A stretch of 64,000 bases of DNA from Mycobacterium asiaticum (GTDB lineage Bacteria; Actinomycetota; Actinomycetes; Mycobacteriales; Mycobacteriaceae): NCBI RefSeq assembly GCF_001673365.1, contig NZ_LZLS01000003.1, forward strand, positions 124,001-188,000, given 5' to 3'. Below, piece after piece: positions 38,947 to 47,882 of this stretch (position 1 is its first letter; each line of letters starts with the position of its first letter). Under the pieces are notes generated by a model. That model was given only the letters and a program-made list of their open reading frames with translations. It did no database searches and was not told the DNA's origin. The position numbers and the translations under genes are program-made.

Positions 38947-40227
38947 ATGCGATTGCTGACCTGGAACATCCAACGCGGTGGCGGCCGCCGAATCCCGTCA
39001 ATCGTCGGTCAGATTGCACAGTTGCAACCCGATGTCGTCGGCCTCACCGAAGTTACGTTCGGAAACCTGGAAGTCCTTCGCCTCTCTCTGGTCGACCGGG
39101 GATTTGAACACATCGCGACCACCTGCTCAGCAGGGAACGCCAATAGTGTCCTTGTCGCGTCCAAGTTGCCTTTCAAGGTCGTCGAGAACCCCATCGCCCA
39201 AGACCGAGAGCGCTGGCTAGCGATCGAGCTCGACGGCCCAAAAATATACGTGCTGTGCGTTCACATACCGGGAGGCACCGACAACAAGTTCGGCGCAGAC
39301 GGCGTTGGAGTATCGGGCAAGAAGCGCAAGGAATTGATGTGGGATCAAGTGATTCGGTTCGCCAGACAACGTAGCGGGGACAAGACAATCCTCTTGGGCG
39401 ACTTCAACACTGGGCTTCCGGAAGATGCGGAAGGTACACCCTTTGCGCTCTCCGACTATATGCGCGTGTTACGGCTGGAAAAGTACGTTGACACATGGCG
39501 CTACCTCAACCCACACGCACGAGAATTCACTTGGTATACGAAGCGCAAAAACAAGGGCACCGGTGTCTCGGAGGACTACAACGGCTTCCGCCTCGACTAC
39601 GTCTTCGTGTCGCCTGCACTGCGCAACGAAATCGTCGACGTACGACACGTTCACGAGGTCCGAACGGACAAGATCTCCGATCACGCGATCGTACTTGCTG
39701 ATCTGGCCGTAGTGGCCGGAGCCCACCGCACGGCCGAAACGACTAAGACCGGGAGATCAACGCTGAGCCATGAACAAGCCGGACCTGCGACTCTCGGAGG
39801 AACTGAGGTGCCCGTTCCCGACCAGTCGCACGACTCTCTCGTCGCAGCGTTGACAAAGGCCCGGATTGCGGCGGGCAATCATGAGTTCATCCGAAGGTTT
39901 ACCACCCAGATCGGCATCACCTCATACCGGGTTGTGGACAGGCCCGACAAGCCGTGTGTCGTCGCGTCGAGGCGCGACGGTCAACGCGATCTACACATTT
40001 TCTATGGGTACACGACCGGGTTCACCTCTGAAGAAGAGATCGCCCGCCTGTTTGGTGCTGGGGCGGGCAGCAACGTCAATTCGCCGAAGGGCACCTGGTG
40101 GGTGGAACATCCTGTCAATCGGGTCCGCCCAAGCAGCAAGCCTTCCCGCGACGCGCGGCGCGAAGGACGCATATGCGACTGCGGGATGCAATTGTCCGTG
40201 ACCGGCGTTTGCAGCAGCTGCGACTAG
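38947..40227 (+). CDS. Endonuclease/exonuclease/phosphatase domain fused to an unknown C-terminal region with zinc-ribbon-like end
   Basis: Residues 1-255 form an EEP domain: LLTWNIQRGGGRR (Asn), DVVGLTEVTFG (metal Glu), CVHIPGG (His), KTILLGDFNTGLPED (Asp-x-Asn), FRLDYVFVSP, and the catalytic pair in KISDHAIVLADL. This is the DNase I-like fold that cuts phosphodiesters or phosphomonoesters. After a linker, residues ~295-400 are a second, unrecognised region (AAGNHEFIRRFTTQIGITSY, WWVEHPVNRV). The last 16 residues, CDCGMQLSVTGVCSSCD, are Cys-rich like a short zinc ribbon. The gene is intact and lies in the accessory island; substrate unknown. Confidence 0.82.
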   Translation: MRLLTWNIQRGGGRRIPSIVGQIAQLQPDVVGLTEVTFGNLEVLRLSLVDRGFEHIATTCSAGNANSVLVASKLPFKVVENPIAQDRERWLAIELDGPKIYVLCVHIPGGTDNKFGADGVGVSGKKRKELMWDQVIRFARQRSGDKTILLGDFNTGLPEDAEGTPFALSDYMRVLRLEKYVDTWRYLNPHAREFTWYTKRKNKGTGVSEDYNGFRLDYVFVSPALRNEIVDVRHVHEVRTDKISDHAIVLADLAVVAGAHRTAETTKTGRSTLSHEQAGPATLGGTEVPVPDQSHDSLVAALTKARIAAGNHEFIRRFTTQIGITSYRVVDRPDKPCVVASRRDGQRDLHIFYGYTTGFTSEEEIARLFGAGAGSNVNSPKGTWWVEHPVNRVRPSSKPSRDARREGRICDCGMQLSVTGVCSSCD

Positions 40228-40388
40228 CCGGATCAGTGATTTTAGCGGGGCCCGTTGGGTTAAACGGATGTCCGCAACTTCATCAACCACGAGTCAGCCT
40301 CCTCGGTGGGTTTGGCCGTCACTGTCGGCCCTGCAAAGTAGGGTCAGGTTTGTTTGGTGCTTGAGGCAGACGGAAGAGGGGCCGCCGC

Positions 40389-40735
40389 ATGGATGCGTTC
40401 GGTGTACTCGACGAGGTTCTGGGCGACTACGAGAACTTCGTCAAGGGCTTCCTGGAAACCAAGGACGACCAGATCCGCAGCAAAGTCGAAAAAGAGATCG
40501 CCGACGGTCTCCTGTGGCCGGAGCCCTGGCTTGCGCTGAACCCGGCGTTCGAGTCTGGCGGAGCGGTCGGCGAATTGGTTGAACGCCAACTCCTGCACCC
40601 GGATGCGATCCAGATCTTTCGGGCACGGACCGAGCAAGACCCGGTCGGCCAGGAGATCGCTTTCCATCGCCATCAGACCCATGCGTTTGGGATTTCGGCG
40701 GTGGGCAATTCGACGACTCTCCTACAGAGACCACG
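40389..40735 (+). pseudogene. N-terminal remnant of a DEAD/DEAH-box helicase
   Basis: The start, FGVLDEVLGDYENFVKGFLE and KEIADGLLWPEPWLALNPAF, followed by GGAVGELVERQLLHPDAIQI and EIAFHRHQTHAF, matches the N-terminus of large bacterial DEAD/H helicases that lead into HRHQ, the adenine-binding Q-motif-like position. The Walker A that should follow is absent: after HAFGISAVGNS the reading turns into unrelated sequence and stops before the IS21 remnant. An IS insertion or deletion apparently removed the rest. Confidence 0.65.
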
Positions 40736-40753
40736 TGACTCACCATCCGTTGG

Positions 40754-41433
40754 GACGATGCCCTTGGATTGGGGATCGGCACCGTGGCAGAAATCTGGGA
40801 CGAAACCGTAGTGGGAGGCGAACCGCACGTAATACGGTGTCGGGACAACCACATTGGCGACCACACCGCCTTGAGGCAGCCCATCCGGTCAGCCAGGATC
40901 TTGGCCGGAACCCCGCCGATCGCCTCAAGGCCTCGGCAATCATCGCCAACGTGGTCGAGGCCTTCTCGTCAGCGGCGAAGCGCACGAACCGCCACCGCGA
41001 ATACGCCAGCACCGCGCAAAACACCATCACCCCCGGGTGCGGCTTGGGCCCAGTCCATCACCAGATAGTCACCCGGTGACCACACCCCAGGACGCCGCTG
41101 ATGCCGGTTAGCATTGCGCCACAACACTTTCTGCTCGGCCACCAACCGGCGGAAGTTACGTGCCGAGCCCTGATAACCGGCCGCACGGGCAATCGGCAAC
41201 ATCCGCTTCGCCGACATCTTGCCCTTCGACTTCTCGATCCGAGTGGCGACCAGCTCGGTGAACGCATCGACATTGCGTGGTCGCGGATCCCGCGGCGGCG
41301 CCCCGCCGGCCTCGGCCCGCTCGATGACCCGCTTGACCGTCTTATGCGTCGTGCCGCACAGCTCGGCCGCGCCGCGATACGACCCGACCTGGCGATACGC
41401 AGAAATGATGTTCATACGCTCCCTTGCAGACTT
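40754..41433 (-). pseudogene. IS21-family transposase istA, frameshifted and 3'-truncated
   Basis: The minus strand reads an IstA N-terminus (SARERMNIISAYRQVGSYRG, GTTHKTVKRVIERAEAGG, then ARNFRRLVAEQKVLWRNANR). It changes frame at a G-run near 41030, continues as VFCAVLAYSRWRFVRFAADE, changes frame again twice between about 40875 and 40960, and ends with VANVVVPTPYYVRFASHYGF and PDFCHGADPQSKGIV. The remaining third of IstA and all of IstB are gone at 40754. A TTG at 41433 is the probable original start. Confidence 0.85.
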
Positions 41434-41532
41434 CAATAGAGCTCCCTGGGCGGTGGGGTGACAGTTGGCGCTATCACCGTCACCGCCCAGGCCCACAGCT
41501 CCCGGAAATGACACGCGAGCCCGCAAAGGAGT

Positions 41533-41602
41533 GGGGACTTCTAGTTGGCCACCAGTGGGGACTTCCTACTGGCCACAAACGGGGACTTTCTCATGGCCGT
41601 GG
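41533..41602. repeat. Terminal repeats of the IS21-family element
   Basis: Three direct repeats start at 41533, 41557 and 41581, exactly 24 bp apart, each GGGGACTT followed by a variable part and TGGCC. Multiple short direct repeats near the ends are the hallmark of IS21 transposase binding sites, and these lie upstream of the broken istA. The rest of 41434-41770 holds no gene that I recognise. Confidence 0.8.
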
Positions 41603-41770
41603 ACAGCGACGGCGAGTTCTACCGTCTACGCGACCACCACGCCGCCTCCCAAACCCTGCGCCGAAGCACCACCGGCACCTGCCAGCAACTGCACCGAGCC
41701 CTACTCACAGGTGAGGAATTCGACAAGCACCGTCTGAGGACCTTCGATGAGCGCGCTCAGGGACTTGTCG

Positions 41771-42370
41771 TCAGAACACACCCGGAGCTACGGGCCCTAC
41801 CCGTGTTCCTACAAACGGGGTTCGAATCGTGTCTCCCATGTCCATCAGGCACCCTTCCGACTCTGCGGTGAACATGAAGTCACCGCGCAACGTGCCATCG
41901 GCCATCGGTGGATAAATCCACCACTGCGGGACAACAGTTTGTTGCAAGTGGTTGTCGCACCGCGTCTCCATGGTCTGGGACGTGTGGAGTTCCCAGCGGT
42001 CAACCAAATAGACGAACGTGCGTCGAAACTGCGGGCCATCAATGGGCCGAAGGTCGTCGTACAGCTGCAGTGAGAGCACGCTGCATACTTGTACACACGA
42101 CGGACTGAACGCGAAGAATTTGCTCTCTATACCCGCGTGCTTGAGCGGCATCCTCCTCTTGCCGGTGTAACTAGCTTGAGCAGAGTCAAAATCCAGCCGG
42201 TATGTTCCTTCGAATAGCGGAAGATTTGCAGTCATCGACGCGGCAGTCCGTGCGCTCTGCTGAGAGGGAGGCGCGGCACTACAGCTTGCATTCATAACGA
42301 CCACCGCCGCAGCCGACGCTATGAGCAACGTGCTGCGCACCCAGGGGTCCCGCTCACCCACCCGGATCAT
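41771..42370 (-). CDS. Exported hypothetical protein, possible lipoprotein
   Basis: From the ATG at 42370, 199 residues are encoded, with a signal-like segment (STLLIASAAAVVVMNASCSA) that has a cysteine where a lipobox would lie, though its -3 residue (Asn) is atypical. The mature part, FEGTYRLDFDSAQASYTGKR, FFAFSPSCVQVC and WWIYPPMADGTLRGDFMF, resembles mycobacterial secreted proteins with one Cys pair per domain, some of them related to PknM-type sensor domains. An upstream ATG at 42463 is in frame but adds no sensible signal. The C-terminus lies near the IS end and may be altered. Confidence 0.6.
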   Translation of the reverse strand: MIRVGERDPWVRSTLLIASAAAVVVMNASCSAAPPSQQSARTAASMTANLPLFEGTYRLDFDSAQASYTGKRRMPLKHAGIESKFFAFSPSCVQVCSVLSLQLYDDLRPIDGPQFRRTFVYLVDRWELHTSQTMETRCDNHLQQTVVPQWWIYPPMADGTLRGDFMFTAESEGCLMDMGDTIRTPFVGTRVGPVAPGVF

Positions 42371-42572
42371 GTTAGCTGCCAATGCTTCATGTGACGGCCT
42401 CGCCCCGATTGTCACTACGTCGACCATCATCGCGACCCGCGAGTTCTCGTACTTACGGCGCATTTAAGTGCCGCGCTTGAACCTCGCGCGCGGGTAGCGC
42501 TGGCGGATCCAAATGTGACCGCCAGTCCCATTGAAAATTCTTGCGCACAGCATGGCCGAGGGCGGGGGTATG

Positions 42573-43105
42573 TCATGCCGTCGGCTTCAGCCCCTGATAA
42601 ATGATGGGCACGAGTTCACCGAGCAGCTTCGACGACAGCTCAGAGTTATTGAGAATCTGCGTAGATAAATCTTCCGAGGACGCCATGGCTGCAATTACGG
42701 CGGTGACGAACTCGTTCTTTAGGTCCGGGCTGGCCGAGAACTGAGCGAGGGTGTTTTTCGGCGCCTGCTGCTGAAGGGTCTCCATTTCTTCGAGCCGGTC
42801 CTTAATATGGGTGACGAATTTGCGAACGCGGAATCGGGGTGCTCGCCGGAGAACAGGTCGTTGATCTGGGCGACGACCTGCTCTAGGGCAACCCGTGATC
42901 GCCAGCGAGCAAGGTCTTCGTAGTTGACGATCTGCGACACGAAGTCGTACTGGCGCAGGAACGTGCCGATGTCTTTGCGGAAGATGTTCGGCTCTTCTAG
43001 GGCCAGGCTGTCGCCGTGGTCGCGAGCGTGGCGTTCCCAATCCCGGATTACGTCGCGTGCTGGCTTAATCCAGCTCGGAATCCTCAACATCTGAGGCGCG
43101 TTGCT
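42573..43105 (-). pseudogene. C-terminal remnant of type I restriction enzyme HsdR
   Basis: The minus strand reads NIFRKDIGTFLRQYDFVSQI, ARWRSRVALEQVVAQINDLF and SGEHPDSAFA, then shifts frame near 42825 to KFVTHIKDRLEEMETLQQQA, NTLAQFSASPDLKNEFVTAV and a normal stop. The METLQQQAxxNTxxQFxxSPDLK stretch is the typical HsdR C-terminus. The motor and nuclease parts are missing, and no hsdM or hsdS is in the window. The remnant begins about 75 bp after the 3' end of tRNA-Pro. Confidence 0.7.
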
Positions 43106-43181
43106 ACCCGTGGCATCCTGAACACAATTGATGCGGTCTCGGATCTCTCCAAAAACCGCCTCTGAACTGCTACGTCTTTCG

Positions 43182-43255
43182 TCGGGCTGACAGGATTTGA
43201 ACCTGCGACCACTTGACCCCCAGTCAAGTGCGCTACCAAACTGCGCCACAGCCCG
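43182..43255 (-). tRNA. tRNA-Pro (anticodon GGG)
   Basis: The minus strand folds into a complete cloverleaf: acceptor CGGGCTG paired with CAGCCCG, D-arm with AGTTTGGTAGC, anticodon stem CTTGA/TCAAG around CTGGGGG (anticodon GGG), T-arm GCAGG TTCAAAT CCTGT, and discriminator A. CCA is not encoded. The 3' end faces the accessory region, so this tRNA is the likely integration site of the island. Confidence 0.97.
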
Positions 43256-43527
43256 ATGCCGCCGAAAACTACCGGCAGCAGGTCGACAGCCTACCGCAGT
43301 GCGTTAGCCAAACCGCCACGCCCTATCCACACGCGAGTCGATACGCGGCCACTGCGGCGCGGAGTACAGCGGAAACGACTTCCCAATGGGCTCGTCGCGC
43401 GCAGGCGCCGTGGCGGCACGACTCGATCGAGATCAGTTGTCGCTCGGAGCCGGGCAAAAAAGGTATACAACCCGGCAGAGATGCTGGTGAGGCAGATGTG
43501 ACAAAAGTGCCGTCTTCAAGCCCCTCG

Positions 43528-44928
43528 TCAGCGGCGCCTGGTTCCGCGCTTTTCGCGCACCCGCACATTGATCCGGATCGGGCTGCCCTCAAATCCGAAC
43601 GTCTCACGAAGCCGCCGCTCCAGGAACCGCCGGTAACCGGCCTCCAAGAAACCCGAGGTGAACAGGACGAAGGTCGGCGGCCGCGCGGTGGCCTGAGTGG
43701 CGAACAGGATGCGGGGCTGCTTGCCGCCGCGCACCGGCGGCGGCGTGGCGGCCACCACCTCTTTGATCCAACTGTTGAGCGGGCCGGTCGCGATCCGGGT
43801 GTCCCACGACGCCAACGCGTTTTCCATCGCAGGCACCAACTTCTGCACGGCCCGGCCCGTCTTGGCGGAGATGTTGACCCGCTGCGCCCAGCGCACCTGC
43901 ACCAACTCGCGGTCGATCTCGCGTTCCAGCAACTCGCGGCGGTCCTCGTCGACCAAGTCCCATTTGTTGTAGGCCAGCACCAGCGCCCGGCCGGCCTCGA
44001 TCACCATCGACAGCACCCGCAGATCCTGCTCGGTGAGCGGCTGCGAGCCATCGATCAGCACGATCACCACCTCGGCGGAATCGATGGCGCCATGCGTACG
44101 CACCGAGGCGTAGAACTCGTGCCCGCTGGCCTGGCCGACCTTTCGCCGCAAACCGGCGGTGTCGACGAACCGCCACACCTTGCCACCCAGATCGATCAGG
44201 GAGTCCACGGGGTCCACGGTGGTGCCGGCAACGTCGTGCACCACCGAGCGCTGATCGCCGGCCAACTTGTTCAGCAAGGAACTCTTGCCCACGTTGGGTT
44301 TACCGACCAGCGCAACCCGACGCGGTCCCCCGCCCGCCGGCGCCGCTTCGGACACCTCCGGCAAAGCGGCCAGCACCGCATCCAGGAGATCGGCCACACC
44401 GCGACCGTGCATGGCACTGATTCCATACGGCTGGCCCAGGCCCAGCGACCACAACATGGCCGCGTCGGACTCGACCTTGTCATTGTCAACCTTGTTGGCA
44501 GCCAAGAACACTGGCTTGCCCGAGCGCAGCAGGATGCGCGCGGCTGCTTCGTCCGCGGCGGTGGCGCCTACCGTGGCGTCGACAACCAAAACGACTGCGT
44601 CGGCGGTGCGCATGGCGACCGACGCCTGCTCGGCCACCAACTGCTGCAACCCTTTAGCGTCGGGCTCCCATCCCCCGGTGTCCTGCACGACGAACCGACG
44701 TCCGGTCCACAGCGCGTCGTAAGACACCCGGTCCCGCGTCACGCCTGGGACGTCCTGCACCACCGCCTCACGTCGGCCGATGATGCGGTTGACCAACGTC
44801 GACTTGCCCACATTGGGGCGGCCGACGATCGCGACCACAGGTGCCGGACCCGACTCGCCAAGCTCGTCCGACTCGAAATCAGAGAGTTCCCAATCGCTTT
44901 CGTCGGCCCACGTTCCGTCACCGGTCAA
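43528..44928 (-). CDS. der: Ribosome biogenesis GTPase Der (EngA)
   Basis: The 466-residue protein has two GTPase domains. The first has [14 protein letters not shown] (about residue 36), DTGGWE and NKVD; the second has [14 protein letters not shown] (about 210), DTAGL and NKWD. A KH-like C-terminal domain ([16 protein letters not shown], then [18 protein letters not shown]) follows. Der is needed for 50S subunit maturation. Its ATG overlaps the cmk stop (ATGA), matching the cmk-engA pair Rv1712-Rv1713. The acidic N-terminal extension before the first G domain is usual for actinobacteria. Confidence 0.97.
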   Translation of the reverse strand: MTGDGTWADESDWELSDFESDELGESGPAPVVAIVGRPNVGKSTLVNRIIGRREAVVQDVPGVTRDRVSYDALWTGRRFVVQDTGGWEPDAKGLQQLVAEQASVAMRTADAVVLVVDATVGATAADEAAARILLRSGKPVFLAANKVDNDKVESDAAMLWSLGLGQPYGISAMHGRGVADLLDAVLAALPEVSEAAPAGGGPRRVALVGKPNVGKSSLLNKLAGDQRSVVHDVAGTTVDPVDSLIDLGGKVWRFVDTAGLRRKVGQASGHEFYASVRTHGAIDSAEVVIVLIDGSQPLTEQDLRVLSMVIEAGRALVLAYNKWDLVDEDRRELLEREIDRELVQVRWAQRVNISAKTGRAVQKLVPAMENALASWDTRIATGPLNSWIKEVVAATPPPVRGGKQPRILFATQATARPPTFVLFTSGFLEAGYRRFLERRLRETFGFEGSPIRINVRVREKRGTRRR

Positions 44929-45605
44929 CGTACTGCCTCATTTCGCTGGGTCACCAATTCCTGAAGATGCGCGATCACCTGTGCCTCGGTCATGTCGCTG
45001 GTGTCGACGACGATCGCATCCGAGGCCGCCCGCAGTGGAGACACCGCGCGGGTGGAGTCGAGGCGGTCGCGCCGACGCACGTCGGCGAGCACGGCCTCAT
45101 AATCGTCGGGCAGACCCGCTTTGACGTTCTGCGCGTTGCGCCGCTCGGCGCGCGTTTCGGCCGAAGCGGTGAGGAAGATCTTTACCGGGGCATCAGGGAA
45201 CACCACGGTTCCGATGTCACGACCTTCCACCACGATGGTCTCCGAGCCCTCCGCCATTTCGCGTTGCAAATCGACGAGACGGTCGCGAACGGACGGCACC
45301 GCAGAGACCGCCGAGACGGCACGGGTGACATCGTCGCCGCGAATCTCTGACGAAACATCCTCTCCGCCAAGGGAAAAGTCGCTCGAGTCGGGGTCGTAAC
45401 CGACCGACAACCGCACCCTAGCCGCGGTCTGGCCAACCGCATCGGGATCCGCCGGGTCGACTCCGGCGCGGAGCACGGCCAGCGTCACAATCCGATACAT
45501 CGCCCCGGTGTCGAGGAAACGAGCGTCCAGTCCACGCGCCAATCCCCTTGACACTGAAGACTTTCCGGTACCGGCCGGACCATCAATCGCTACTACGACA
45601 CCCAT
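44925..45605 (-). CDS. cmk: Cytidylate kinase
   Basis: The 226-residue protein has the P-loop [18 protein letters not shown] at the N-terminus, FLDTGAMYR in the NMP-binding part, and [20 protein letters not shown]. It phosphorylates CMP and dCMP with ATP. The gene overlaps der downstream by four bases and meets the pseudouridine synthase stop upstream, so the whole run from the parA-like gene to der is a tight operon. Confidence 0.97.
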   Translation of the reverse strand: MGVVVAIDGPAGTGKSSVSRGLARGLDARFLDTGAMYRIVTLAVLRAGVDPADPDAVGQTAARVRLSVGYDPDSSDFSLGGEDVSSEIRGDDVTRAVSAVSAVPSVRDRLVDLQREMAEGSETIVVEGRDIGTVVFPDAPVKIFLTASAETRAERRNAQNVKAGLPDDYEAVLADVRRRDRLDSTRAVSPLRAASDAIVVDTSDMTEAQVIAHLQELVTQRNEAVR

Positions 45606-46357
45606 TACAATCCGACCGCCTTGTACAGTTGCCCCACCTCGTCGTGCCGCAACGCCCGAACCGAACCCGGCCGCTGCTTACCCAGCGTCACAGCACCGAT
45701 ATCGGTACGCACCAACGCTTCCACCGGAAACCCGACCGCAGCGAGCAGCCGCCGCACAATCCGGTTGCGTCCTTCGTGCAGCGTCACCCGCACCAGCGAT
45801 TTGCCCGGGATCGAGTCCACCACCGCGAAATCGTCGACCCGCACCGGTCCGTCGTCCAATTCGATACCGGCCCGCAGTTGCTTGCCCAATCCGCGTGGCA
45901 CCGCGCCCGTCACCGTAGCCAGGTAGGTCTTGGGCACCTCGTGGGACGGATGCATCAGCCGATGCGCCAACTCTCCGTCGTTGGTCAGCAGGATCAAACC
46001 TTCGGTATCCGCGTCGAGGCGGCCCACATGGAATAACTTCTTGCTGCCCCGGACTTTTCGCTCGATCAGGTCACCGATGCAGGGTCGGCCGCGATCATCG
46101 GACATCGTCGAATGCATGCCGCGGGGTTTGTTCAACGCCAGGTAAACCAGTGAATCGTCGAGGACCACCCGGGCGCCGTCGACACGGATCACCGAGGCAT
46201 CCGGATCGACGCGGGTGCCCAACTCGGTCACCACCTGCCCGTCGACCTCGACACGGCCCTCGACGATCAACCGCTCGGCAGCGCGTCGGGAGGCAATTCC
46301 AGCTTGGGACAACACTTTCTGTAAGCGGGTCCCCTGCGGCTCGTCGAATTCGACCAT
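45605..46357 (-). CDS. RluB/RsuA-family 23S/16S rRNA pseudouridine synthase (Rv1711-like)
   Basis: The 250-residue protein starts with an S4 RNA-binding domain ([31 protein letters not shown]) and has the catalytic motif [17 protein letters not shown] with the nucleophilic Asp, then [19 protein letters not shown]. It isomerises uridine in ribosomal RNA. Length and order match Rv1711. Start and stop abut those of scpB and cmk. Confidence 0.95.
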   Translation of the reverse strand: MVEFDEPQGTRLQKVLSQAGIASRRAAERLIVEGRVEVDGQVVTELGTRVDPDASVIRVDGARVVLDDSLVYLALNKPRGMHSTMSDDRGRPCIGDLIERKVRGSKKLFHVGRLDADTEGLILLTNDGELAHRLMHPSHEVPKTYLATVTGAVPRGLGKQLRAGIELDDGPVRVDDFAVVDSIPGKSLVRVTLHEGRNRIVRRLLAAVGFPVEALVRTDIGAVTLGKQRPGSVRALRHDEVGQLYKAVGL

Positions 46358-47055
46358 CAGTCGTGGTCCACGTCGAACGAAAGCGCCTGCTCGGTAGTCT
46401 GTCCGCCGGCGAGTTTGATGAAACGTGGCTCGCTGTCCAGGGTTTCGCTGAGATCGTCGATCGTGTCGACGTCGGGAAGCAGGGGCGCGATGTCGGGCAG
46501 CTCGGTCAGCGACGTCAGACCCAAACGCTCCAGAAAAAGTTCGGTGGTGGCGAATGTCACCGCACCACTGTCTTCGTCGTTTCCAACCTCGGTAATCAGC
46601 CCGCGCGCCAACAACGTTCGCATCACGGCGTCGACGTTGACACCACGCACCGCGCTCACCCGAGCTCGTGTCACCGGCTGGCGGTAGGCAACCACGGCCA
46701 GCGTCTCGAGCGCGGCCCGGGTGAGTTTGCTGCGGGCGCCGTCCAGCAACAGTTTCTCCACGTAGGGCGCGAACCGGGCACGGGTGTAAAGACGCCAGCC
46801 CTCGCTGGTGTGCCGCAGGTCGAAGCCGCTGTCGCGTTCGGTGAATTCATCGGCCATCAGCCGCAACTTCGCGGCGATCCGATACACCGGCTGCTCGGTG
46901 GCCGAGGCCAGTGCCTCAGCGGTCACCGGGCTGTCCACCACCAGCAGCAGCGACTCCAGCACACGTCCGAGTTCGTCGGGATCCATCTCGGCGGGCTCGG
47001 CGATATCCGGGATGTCCGGGATACCAGCCTGCAGCTCGTCGGCTTGTTCGGTCAT
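46357..47055 (-). CDS. scpB: Segregation and condensation protein B
   Basis: From the ATG at 47055, which overlaps the scpA stop, 232 residues are encoded. Two winged-helix units are visible: ELGRVLESLLLVVDSPVTAE through the first, and ALETLAVVAYRQPVTRARVS, RGVNVDAVMRTLLARGLITE, in the second, the usual ScpB pattern. It joins ScpA and SMC in condensin. The open frame extends 18 codons further upstream into scpA, but the overlap start is more likely. Confidence 0.95.
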   Translation of the reverse strand: MTEQADELQAGIPDIPDIAEPAEMDPDELGRVLESLLLVVDSPVTAEALASATEQPVYRIAAKLRLMADEFTERDSGFDLRHTSEGWRLYTRARFAPYVEKLLLDGARSKLTRAALETLAVVAYRQPVTRARVSAVRGVNVDAVMRTLLARGLITEVGNDEDSGAVTFATTELFLERLGLTSLTELPDIAPLLPDVDTIDDLSETLDSEPRFIKLAGGQTTEQALSFDVDHD

Positions 47056-47882
47056 CAATGATCTCGCACTTCTAGCAGGGATTCGTTTGCCGGTCGTTCC
47101 CCGGTCCACGAAACCTGGAGCACGCCAAGGGGCTCGGACTGGTCGAATGCTACCGCCCGCGACCGATACAGTTCGAGCAGCGCGAGGAAGCGCCCGACGA
47201 TCTCGACCGACACGGTGCAGTCGGCGACCAGCTCAGAAAAAGACGCCCACTGGCCGCTGCCGCGCGCTTCGAGCAGGGTCAGGATGTGTCTGGCCTGCTC
47301 GGGCACCGAGACCGGCTGCACATGCAGATGCCCAAGGCCCACCGTGGCGACCGGCCGTGGAGTGAAGGCGATGGCGGCGATCTCAGCGAACCGCGCCGCG
47401 TCGACGCCGAGCATCACCTCCGGCAGCAGGCCTTCGAATCGCTCCTCGAGCGATACCGAGCGGGGATAGCTGCGCAGCGCCGTGGCTTCCAACTCAGCGA
47501 ACATCTCCGCGACGTGCTTGAACGCCCGGTACTGCAGCAACCGCGCGAACAGCAGGTCACGCACCTCCAGCAGTGCCAGATCTTCCTCGTCGTCGACCTG
47601 CCCGGTGGGCAGCAGCCGGGCCGCCTTCAGGTCGAGCAGGGTTGCGGCCACCACCAGGAAGGCGGTCGTTTCCTCGAGGTCGAGCTGGGCACCTATCGCC
47701 TTTGTGTAGGCGATGAAGTCGTCGGTGACCTGGTGCAAGGCCACCTCGGTGACATCTAGCCGATGCGCGAAAATGAGCTGCAGCAGCAGGTCAAACGGAC
47801 CCTCGAAGTTGTTCAGCCGGACCTGAAAGCCGTTCTCGGGTGCCGCTTGACCGGTTGCTGGGCTACTCGGGACGCCGTTCAC
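47055..47882 (-). CDS. scpA: Segregation and condensation protein A
   Basis: The 275-residue kleisin has the diagnostic N-terminus FQVRLNNFEGPFDLLLQLIF, then AHRLDVTEVALHQVTDDFIA, a central EEDLALLEVRDLLFARLLQY and the C-terminal winged helix SFSELVADCTVSVEIVGRFL. The start is a GTG overlapping the end of the parA-like gene. ScpA bridges the SMC heads and binds ScpB. Confidence 0.95.
   Translation of the reverse strand: MNGVPSSPATGQAAPENGFQVRLNNFEGPFDLLLQLIFAHRLDVTEVALHQVTDDFIAYTKAIGAQLDLEETTAFLVVAATLLDLKAARLLPTGQVDDEEDLALLEVRDLLFARLLQYRAFKHVAEMFAELEATALRSYPRSVSLEERFEGLLPEVMLGVDAARFAEIAAIAFTPRPVATVGLGHLHVQPVSVPEQARHILTLLEARGSGQWASFSELVADCTVSVEIVGRFLALLELYRSRAVAFDQSEPLGVLQVSWTGERPANESLLEVRDH

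Larger units (their letters stand above)
40754..41602 (-). mobile_element. Truncated IS21-family insertion sequence
   Basis: The element comprises the terminal repeats at its upstream end and the frameshifted istA; its other end and istB are missing, so it cannot move by itself. It abuts the truncated helicase gene, which suggests that its insertion or a later deletion removed the helicase body. Confidence 0.75.

Noticed and set aside
41800-41850. A tRNA-like GGGGTTCGAATC segment near the end of the IS region
   Set aside because: No acceptor or anticodon arm can be built around it, and it is explained by the exported hypothetical protein on the minus strand.
42719-43249. A minus-strand frame of 176 codons starting MAQFGSALDWGSSGRR
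   Set aside because: Its first ~22 codons are a translation of tRNA-Pro. The coding-looking part is the HsdR remnant, reported as a pseudogene.
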